Part shown: piece after piece, positions 56,801 through 64,000 of the stretch
Position numbering within the stretch: the stretch's first letter is position 1
Layout: each line of letters begins with the position of its first letter
Assembly: GCA_017506865.1 (NCBI GenBank)
Contig: JAFCMP010000514.1
Span: 310,001 to 374,000, forward strand
Reading direction: 5' to 3'
Origin: Tribonema minus
Taxonomy: Eukaryota; Sar; Xanthophyceae; Tribonematales; Tribonemataceae
Length of the DNA: 64,000 nucleotides
Translations under genes and position numbers: made by a program
Notes under the pieces: model-generated
Databases searched by the model: none
What the model saw: only the letters and a program-made list of their open reading frames with translations
Told to the model about the DNA's origin: nothing

Positions 56801-59800
56801 CGCACCGCCACCGCCGCCAGCGCGGCGTCCACGTCCGCGTCCGCGCCGCTCGCTGAGCCGCTGATGTTGACGGCGGCGGCGGCGGCTTCGCTGTGCGTGC
56901 ACTCCTCGACGGCGAGGCGGTGGATGAGCTCGCGCCTGAGCGCTGCTGCGGCAGTTGATGGAGCGTCACCGCCGGCAGCAGCGGCAGCGGCAGCGCTCCG
57001 CGGCAGCTCCGTGACGAGGACGGTGAGCAGCAGCAGGCAGTGCTCTGCGAGGGGGGCGTACTTGTCGGGGTGGATGAGTTCGGGGGGGGGGATCTGGCGC
57101 CGCGGCGGCGATAGGGGGGAGAACTGAGGGTCGGTGATCCACCGGCGCAGGCCGAAGCGCTGCGGAAGGAGGGGGGGGGTGGTGGTGGGTGGGGAGGGGG
57201 AGGGGGGGGCAGGGGTTAGAAGAGGATCAAGAGACTGCAGTTGAAGCGCTTGGGATAGAATCTCCTTCAAATGTGTTTGGACATGAATGATGAACACTTT
57301 TAGCACGGTCAACAAACGGAGCCTACAGCACGTTGAGTTAGAAACCTGTTGAAGTATTATAGACAACATTCACTGCATACTACAGTCTACTTGCTGCGCA
57401 AGTCACCTCTGGTCTGCTGTCCACAAATCAATTTCAGTGAATTTCAAACTTCAAGTAGTCCCTACAATCTTGAAGCTTGCGGGATTTGTAACTGCTGACA
57501 CGCGCACAAACTCTGCCCACAGTACCAGCCACGAAGAAATCTACAAACACGCGTGCGGCGTGTGTATCGCTGCAACCCTGTCTGGCCGCTGCTGCATCCA
57601 CACAACCCTACTGCGGCAGTGCACAACGCTTCGGTTGCAATCTGAAGCCAGTTCAAAGGTTGGTGATAATATCAGCTCCAACCAATGGCTGGGCCATCTC
57701 TCCAGATATGCATCTCACCGCTGTGCATGACGCCAGTACACAGTTCGGTTCCTATATCGGTTCTGCGCCATCTCTGCAAAAGTACATCTCACCTCGAGAT
57801 ACGTGTGCATGAAGACGTCGGGCCCGACCACCGTCGCCGCGTACTGCAGCGCCACAAAGTCGAGGTTGCGCAGCTGGCGGCACAGCGGCGGCGACGCGTA
57901 GTTGACCGCCTGGCTGTGCGCGGAGACGCCGTTGCGCACCCACAGGCCCACCATCACCTGCCACGGAAGCCGGGATCACAATACTTCAAGTTGTGACTGA
58001 AGTTGGGAGCTGCAGGCGGGATCACTACTTGAAGTTGTGGTTGGAGTTTGGCTCAGATATAGTTGAAGCTTGAGGAGATGGACTCGCAGTCAGAGGGAAG
58101 CGGTGAGGGCATGCAGCGTAGAGGCGTTGATGCGTTGAGGGCGATTTGATGAGCAGCCACATCTGTGGCCGCACCTCATTGCCCATCGCGGGGGTTGCAC
58201 GATGCTGCAATGCACCATATACTTCAGGACATTTGCAGCGGCATGCTGAAGTGAAGACGAAACTTGCATGGGGCGCGAGGAAGGTCCATGGCAGCTGCAT
58301 CGCTGTAGTGGCATGATGTCATCAGTGTGCTGCACTTGCGGCGCCCCGGCGCTCTACACTTCAAATTCTTGAAGTTCACGCCTGTACGCTCACCGCCACA
58401 AACTCCGCCAACACAGAGCATGCCGCATGAGTGCCATCTATATGCGCACCTGAGCGTGCCACACGAGGACGCGCAGCGGGTACTCCATCAGGCCCAGCGC
58501 GTCAGCGCTCAGCGCCGCGCCCGCGCTCCGCAGCGGCGGCGCGCGCCCCTCCTCCACCGCCGCCTGCACCAGCTGCGCCACGAAGCGGTGCAGCGGCAGG
58601 TGCGGCGACACCAGGCCCGCCTGCACGGTGACACCGCCGTTGGGGGCGGTGGGCTGCCGCGCCAGCCACTCGCGCACGGCGCGCATCGCGGCGTCTGCGA
58701 GCTGCACCAGGGCATCGCCGCCGCTGCCGCCACCGCCGCTGCCGCCGCCGCCGCTGCTGCCTGAGCCACCGTTGCTGCCAGTGTCGGCGGTGGCGGCGGC
58801 GGCGTCGGCGGCGATGGTCCTGCCGATGAGGACCTCTGACACGGACGTGAGCGCGAGCGATATGCCAAAGGCGGACATCCAGCGCTGCAGCTCGTACTCG
58901 ACGTGCGTGCCGAGCTGGCGCTTCGCCGCGTCCATGCCTTGCAGGTCGGAGAGGAGGCCGAGCCAGTGCTCAGCGACGGACAGGCGCGGGGGCGACCCCG
59001 GGGAGCTGAGAACGTACTCCAGGTCCGAGAACACGTGGCTGAATCTGAGAATGGGGGAGGGGGGGAAGGGGGGGGGGGGGTTAGCGGCAGCTGGCAGTCG
59101 TTTTGAGGGATGCAGTTGAAGTGCGGGGCAAGAGACGAGAGCGTTGCAGATGCCAACTGCCTTGGCGATGAACAGCTGCGACACGTGCGCGCGCGTGTGT
59201 GACTGGACTGCTGCGCAACCATGCACTTGCGACCATTTGCCAGCGACGTCCGTACTGTGACCGCCTTCCACATCATCATACATACATCGTCTCATGCCAA
59301 CCTGGCGATACATACATACGACAACACTAACACTACAGCAATGCCATCCCTCACCTCCTGTAGCTCACGACGCCGTGATCCAGGAATGCGTCCTTGTCCC
59401 CCTCCGCCCCCTCCCCCCCCTGTCGCCCGCACCCCGCCGTCCGAAACGAGTCCAGCAGGCACTGCACCAGCATGCCCTGAGCGCTGCCCTCAGGCAGGGG
59501 GCTTTTCCCCGCCTCAACGAGCGCCGAGCACAGCTCGCTCGCGTCGCCGCTGCCGCCGTCGAGCAGCTGCACGAGCGACGGCGTGGTGAAGATCTGGACG
59601 CTGAAGCCAAAGAGGGACTCGGAGGAGGTGCCGACGCCGCGCGCGAAGAGCGCGTGCAGCGCGCGGAACGCGCGCCCAAAGGCGGCCGCGAACGCGCGCT
59701 TGAAGGCCGCGTCGGTGAGCAGGCGCATGAACAGCGCGTGCGCCGCAGAGCGCTGCTGCTTGAGCAGAAGGGGGTCCGCCAGCATGAGCAGGAGGAGCGG

Positions 59801-60010
59801 GCACGCGGGGAAGGGGGAGAACAGGGGGGGGTCGGCGTCGGAGCTGAGCGTTGGCGCAGCGGCGCCGGGGCTGGCGGCGGCGGCGGCGGGCGCGCGTTGT
59901 GAGATGGCCAGGATGGTGGAGGAGCGGGGCGTCTCCGGTTGAAGTTGAGGTGAGCACACGTCCTGGGCGCGCACGAGCTCCTGCGCGATGAGCCTGGAGA
60001 GGTGTGGCGC

Positions 60011-60067
<57 letters not shown>

Positions 60068-62755
60068 TGAGCATGGCTGCGTTGAGTGTGTGCGCCTACG
60101 AGACGTGTGATAAAAAGGGTGGTGGTGGCGCAGCTGATCTGTACCCTGCCCCTCCCCTGATTTGATTGCAGCACACAGTGCTCAGAGAAGTGTTTGCAAC
60201 TGCAGAAGGGGGCCGTTGCAGGCTGGCGCAAGCGCCGCCTCGACTACTGTTCCGCCTCACCAACTCATGAGTGAGCAAGTGAGTAGATGAGTGCAAGTCT
60301 CCTTGTTCTGTACCGTCGCTGTTGAAGTTCAAGGAGCGAATGTGCCAGCCCCCCTTCCGTACAGTCTACATTGCAACAGGATATCTACACAAAGCATGAG
60401 CCAAGCTTTCAATCGCTATCTGGCTGACATGCACACACCGCCGCTTGCCCTGCCAACCACCACCAGCGGTTACTATGCCTCAACCTGCCTCGTCTGCGCG
60501 CGTCCTTTGCCACAGCGCCATCAACTTGCAGTGTCATCAACATGACACTGAGTGAGTACACGAGTGATCAAGTGACTCCATAGCCCACCAAGTTGCGCAC
60601 GGCCTCGCTGTGTGAGCTCAACGCATCCAGCCATGCCAGGGTGAGGGAGTATATGAGTATACGAGTGAGCAAGTGAGTCCACAGCCCTCCAACCTGCACA
60701 GGCCCTTGCTGCGTGAGCCGAATGCGTCCAGCCACGCCACAATGAGTGAGTATTTGAGTATACGAGTGAGCAAGTGAGTCCACAGTCCACTGACCTGCAC
60801 AGGCCCTCGCTGCGTGAGCCGAATGCGTCCAGCCACGCCAGCGCCCGCCCCAGCCTCTCCTCGCGCTGCAAGTGGGTCTTGGGGGCTGCGCTGGCCAGAA
60901 GCCCCTGCGCCTTGAGCTTATTCACGTTCTCCACCACCTGGCGTGAGGTGCGCAGCGCGTCACAACGGTCAATGTGGATTACGACAAGTGTACGCATGAA
61001 TGGTGCGCCACACTTGGGTACTGCGTTGTTGAACGTGGCTGAGAGTGTGGAAGAAGTGGGAGAATGGCGCTCGACACATAACGTTCTGCTGACTAATGCA
61101 GACCACAATGCACGCAAGGCCTTTGAAAAAGCGGAAGGCACCATGGGTTCCCATTCCACGCTCGCCACGGCGCCACCCATCTGTCATGCATCAAAGCATT
61201 CGTCTAGAAGTTTGCATAGGCCCCCTGCCTGTGCCCACTGCGGCATACGTTGCAGATTTCCTTGATTGAAAAAAGAAATTCACAAGTACATCATATCAGC
61301 TACAGCTGTGCATTTGAGCAGGTCATCTGAGTGACTGTATGGTCTCTTTCCGTCAGGCCACTCATCCACGATTTGAGACTGCAGTATTTGAAGTACAGCA
61401 AAAAATGCGGCAGCGCTCGATCAACAAGCTTGATGAACAGGACACAGTACGCGTACAGCACGCCACGGCCATCATACCGCACGGGCGGCCCAGCACCGCT
61501 CATCTGCTCCAGGTGCGAGCCCATGTGACAGTTACGACAGTTACGTCAGTTACAGACGCACCTCTGACGCGCTTCCCTCCACAATGAGCGCATGGCCGCC
61601 CTCATCGACCATGCGCGCCAGCGCCGCCGCCGTGCGCACGCCCACGCTCAGCTGCACCAGCACGCTGATCACGTGGTCGAACGTGTGCACGTCATCGTTG
61701 TGCAGGCGCACGACGAGCACTGGCGCGCCCCCCGCCGCCCCCTCCCCCTCCCCCTCCACCGCCGCCGCTGCAGATTTAGATGGCTTCAGCCACCGGTTCC
61801 GTTCCGCGCCCTCGAAGCTGTGCACGCAATCCCACACCACTGTGGTGGCAAAATCCAATATGGCGCGCACCGTTGCCCTCGCGCCAGTGAGCAGCAGCGG
61901 CGGCAGCGATGCCAAGGGGTCCACTGTTGCTGCGGCGGCGCTGTGCGTGGGGCAGCAGCCGTCTGTGGCCCATGCCTCCTCGTCGCCGCAGTCGCAGCAG
62001 CCGCCGGCGTTGGTGCGGTGGAAGAAGACCTTGTGGCCGACGTGGGAGCTCTGGCGGAAGCATGAGTCACACTGTTGAAGTTGCACGGCAGGGAAGGAAG
62101 GGAAATGGTTAGGGTTGATAATGGCATGGATGAGCGCGACACAGATGCACAAGGCGCCTGCAACTTCTCGAGTGGTTGTTTCCTATGAATGAAACCAGCA
62201 ACAGGCGGAAAAACAAATACAGGAGGTAGTGCGACAAGGCAGCTCTTGCAGAGTGCAGGTGCAGTGGCCACGTGTGGCTGATGTGAGGCTCAAGACCGGT
62301 CAGGAGTGCAGCATGAATGTGTAGATTGCTCAGCACAGTGTCATCAGCCGCTCTGAAATGCAACTCAGCGCAGCGTGCATGTCGCCGCTCGCATGACAGC
62401 ATGACAGGACTGCGCGCACCTGGACTGCGGTGGGGTCGCACTGGCACGTCAGGCAGTTCCAGGCGATGTCGCCGCGCTTGAACACATAGCCACATATCCT
62501 CCTGGTGGTGCTCCCTTGCAATCCGTCCAAGCACCTTGGGTTGCCGCTGGCCAGCCAGTTCAACCACGACGTGATGGAATCCAGAGGCTGATGGTCCAGG
62601 ACAGCAGCAACCAGTGCTTGCAGCAACGCCTCGTTGACGGCATCGCCGGCGTAAACCTCTGCTGCGACAATTGGTGGATCCGGCAGCACGGTCGGCGCCT
62701 CTGGCTGCCAGAGGACGGTGCCAGTCACCCCGTGCAGCACAGCCTTCTGAGCCAT
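47802..62755 (-). CDS. UBR1: UBR1-type N-recognin E3 ubiquitin ligase (2427 aa, 12 exons)
   Basis: Exons in gene order: 62755-62420, 62071-61562, 60937-60795, 59993-59355, 59044-58450, 57957-57793, 57159-56640, 56221-55407, 55073-54891, 52802-52584, 51712-51472, 50719-47802. All phases match, total 7284 nt. The protein binds destabilising N-terminal residues and ubiquitinates the carrier protein. The UBR box (residues about 88-155: CGYVFKRG, C.TC, CDSCF, H.GH, CCDCGD.EAW) is the type-1 site. The ClpS-like region (about 230-275, VVRLHNDDVHTFDHVI) is the type-2 site. Middle blocks match the family: FGFSVQIFTTPSLVQLL, HVFSDLEYVL, MVGLWVRNG, ELIHRLAV..CTHSE. The RING spans exons 9-11 (CIVC, CGHAAHAHC, CPLCKNL). 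The C-terminal UAIN part has VCLLCGR, LYLDEHGEEDVGLRRGRPLYLS. It is somewhat longer than human UBR1 because of Ala/Gly-rich and acidic inserts in exons 8 and 12. An in-frame upstream ATG lies at 62932; 62755 has the better context. Confidence 0.93.
52085..52640 (-). repeat. Five tandem copies of the end of UBR1 exon 10 with its 5' splice site
   Basis: The real exon end (MEAYRATLRERHNMNQ then GT) and the start of intron 10 are repeated at a period of about 112-129 bases, with donors near 52583, 52456, 52332, 52208 and, degraded, 52095. Copies 1 to 3 keep the last 15 exon bases and the donor GTGCGTCACCC unchanged; copy 4 has a few changes and copy 5 many. Read as cassette exons, the extra copies would not keep the frame from the available acceptors, so they are most simply intron sequence. 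Confidence 0.88.
53219..53724. mobile_element. Small non-autonomous TIR DNA transposon (MITE-like) in UBR1 intron 9
   Basis: The inverted ends CCGTCATGTCGCTATTTAAG and partner match over more than 32 bases with about two differences (53219-53250 against 53693-53724). TA flanks both ends (53217-53218, 53725-53726). The 506-base interior has no transposase-like frame. The end sequence is related to that of the element at 20634-21149 (CCGTC..., then AAGCC or AAGGCC), which suggests one superfamily. Confidence 0.8.
60012..60065. repeat. (AGC)18 trinucleotide repeat in UBR1 intron 3
   Basis: Eighteen uninterrupted AGC units on the plus strand, read as (GCT)18 in the UBR1 transcript. It ends 18 bases upstream of the first base of exon 4 and takes the place of the pyrimidine tract. 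Confidence 0.95.
60547..60840 (-). repeat. Three tandem copies of the end of UBR1 exon 3 with its 5' splice site
   Basis: The exon 3 end (AWLDAFGSRSEGLCR then GT) plus about 55 intron bases recurs with a period near 100-104 bases. Copy B differs from the true exon end by about one base and keeps a GT after GTGCAG (donor GTTGGAGG). Copy C is diverged (WLDALSSHSEAVRN) and its donor is lost (GCGCAA followed by CTTGG). Confidence 0.87.
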
Positions 62756-63752
62756 CTTGCTACTCTCTTTTGATGAGTTCACGCGAGTATTCGGCACGGC
62801 AGGCTCTCGGCACGTGTCCGCGTTATCGCAGGCCTGCAACAGGTTTACAGCCGCCCATCGCTGCCAAGGCTCCAGTCTGCGAGTTCCTCTCTCGCCAAAT
62901 GCAGAAGTCGTATTTTTTTTCCGAGGCTGCATACTAATAGAAGGGGTCTAGAAGCCAAAGTTCCAGGGCCATTTTTTTAAATCAAATCGCGGCTGTGTGA
63001 GGGAGCATCGGGATAGTAGAAGCGCAGTTTCAGAGCGTCTCCAAGAAAGGTGTGTGTTCGAAAGCCTCTGCCTTGTGTTCCCGCCGTCTGCGCTGACAGC
63101 TCTCAAAGATCTCCGCCGACTATTCTAGGATACCAGAGACGTAGCATGTTTGTCGCTGGGTTCAACACGCCACGAGTGCCTGTGCCGCGGGTAGCAATCA
63201 TTTGTCTCTAGCGCGGCCTACCTTGCGCTGATAGCCGCTGCTGCACCCATTGCCATCCTTACCTCGTCTGTGCCGACACTTGTAGTGTACGCACTTGTAG
63301 TCAACGCAGCCTACTGCTATTCACTGCCGTAAAGCCAGCTGGTTGTCTTCAAGATTTGCACTGCTGTACGGCTCGCATCAGTGCGTGGTGCCTTGAAAGC
63401 ATCGCTTTGTTGGTGCACAAGAAGTACTGGTGGTGGGATCTCGCTTTCGATTTATTTCGAACTAGTAGCCTTGCTGGGCACGCAGTGGATGCCATAGTCA
63501 AACATATTTGCTTGTCAATGAGCTCATACCAGCTCTCAAAACACGCACTGCTGCACAAAGTGTAGGCTGCTGTTGTCATCATTCCATCTGCCACACGCCA
63601 TCGACGCTGTCGCATCAACCCTGGCGCGTCACACCTCTCCTGATGCCACAGGCGCTGCCTCTTGAGGTTTCTTGCAAAGGCCGCCTAGCTGATAGCGCAC
63701 GCCACAGCCCCCCTTTCTTGCTGCCGGCGGCGGCGGCGGCTGCGCAGGCGCC
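62756..63752. other. Divergent promoter region between UBR1 and the membrane-protein gene
   Basis: About 1 kb lies between two divergent start codons. No TATA box or coding feature is seen. The UBR1 frame remains open upstream to 62932, so part of this could be N-terminal coding sequence if the upstream ATG is used. Confidence 0.5.
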
Positions 63753-63911
63753 ATGGGGGACAAGCATGCAGCACAAGTTACCTGCAACTCCGTGGGTACG
63801 GTTTCCTTTGTGTTCGGGCTCATAGGCGGCACGGCGACAAGCATTGTCATCAAGCTGCTGTACCAGCAGTCTGCCGTGGACAGCACGGGGGCCATCAGCC
63901 ACTTTGAAAAA
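63753..63911 (+). CDS. First exon of a probable multi-pass membrane transporter (53 aa, runs off the window)
   Basis: The ATG has a good context (gccATGGGGG) after a GGCGGC-rich leader. The exon reads GTVSFVFGLIGGTATSIVIK, one clear transmembrane helix with a GG and small-residue face, then DSTGAISHFEK and a GTGAGT donor in phase 0. The helix plus the DG/FEK-like tail resembles the N-terminus of drug/metabolite-transporter (EamA, SLC35-like) proteins of stramenopiles; this is a weak family guess from one exon. The rest of the gene lies beyond the right edge. Confidence 0.5.
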
Positions 63912-64000
63912 GTGAGTGCATCGACGAACTGCAAGATTCATGGCAGCAGCAGTGGTGACTTCAGAATTGTTCGTTGTTGAGCTGTGCTTCGAAATGTAAC

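Noticed and set aside
61300-61524. Possible extra UBR1 exon between exons 2 and 3
   Set aside because: Exon 2 (ends 61562) and exon 3 (starts 60937) already join in phase, and the joined length fits the family between the ClpS-like region and the next block. The stretch has no family match.
1-64000. tRNA, rRNA or CRISPR features
   Set aside because: No cloverleaf with a GGTTCGA-type arm in the right setting, no ribosomal core words and no regular spacer array were found by eye. Short TTCGAA-type words (for example near 44345 and 45737) lack the other arms.

Overview
The window is nuclear DNA of an intron-rich eukaryote with GC-rich exons. The best pointer to the lineage is a plus-strand gene (20043-25311) whose product begins with a signal peptide ending ...VVVA|FTPP. 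A phenylalanine directly after the cleavage site is the mark of proteins sent into red-derived secondary plastids, so a photosynthetic stramenopile (ochrophyte alga) is the most likely source. This is inference from one leader plus gene style; no species is claimed.

Layout. (1) 1412-19475, minus: one giant 14-exon gene for a 3561-residue secreted, Gly/Ala-rich, beta-helix-like protein with six glycine-rich modules and two Apple/PAN-like segments. (2) 20043-25311, plus: a 6-exon, 464-residue plastid-type coiled-coil protein, with a small TA-flanked DNA transposon in intron 1. (3) 26.3-37.3 kb, plus: three tandem paralogues of a BTB/T1 (KCTD-type) plus SPRY-like gene, separated by a broken non-LTR-type retroelement relic and by two related gene remnants. 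(4) 37.4-47.8 kb: repeat-rich, with a candidate TIR element, a dispersed repeat pair about 8 kb apart, one intronless minus-strand gene (F-box-like, membrane-anchored), an eight-unit diverged tandem array and a cluster of CCAAT-containing inverted repeats. (5) 47802-62755, minus: a complete 12-exon, 2427-residue UBR1-type N-recognin ubiquitin ligase with UBR box, ClpS-like, RING and C-terminal UAIN regions; it carries another TA-flanked element in an intron. (6) 63753 to the right edge, plus: first exon of a probable multi-pass membrane transporter, divergent from UBR1.

The exon models of the three large genes were checked by hand. Every junction has GT-AG (one GC-AG), the phases match at each join, and the total lengths are exact multiples of three (10686, 1395 and 7284 nt).

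The most unusual signal recurs in two unrelated genes. Introns are built from tandem copies of the 3' end of the preceding exon together with its 5' splice site (UBR1 introns 3 and 10; coiled-coil gene intron 5, and a smaller case in intron 3). This is what intron growth or intron creation by local tandem duplication would look like while still young.
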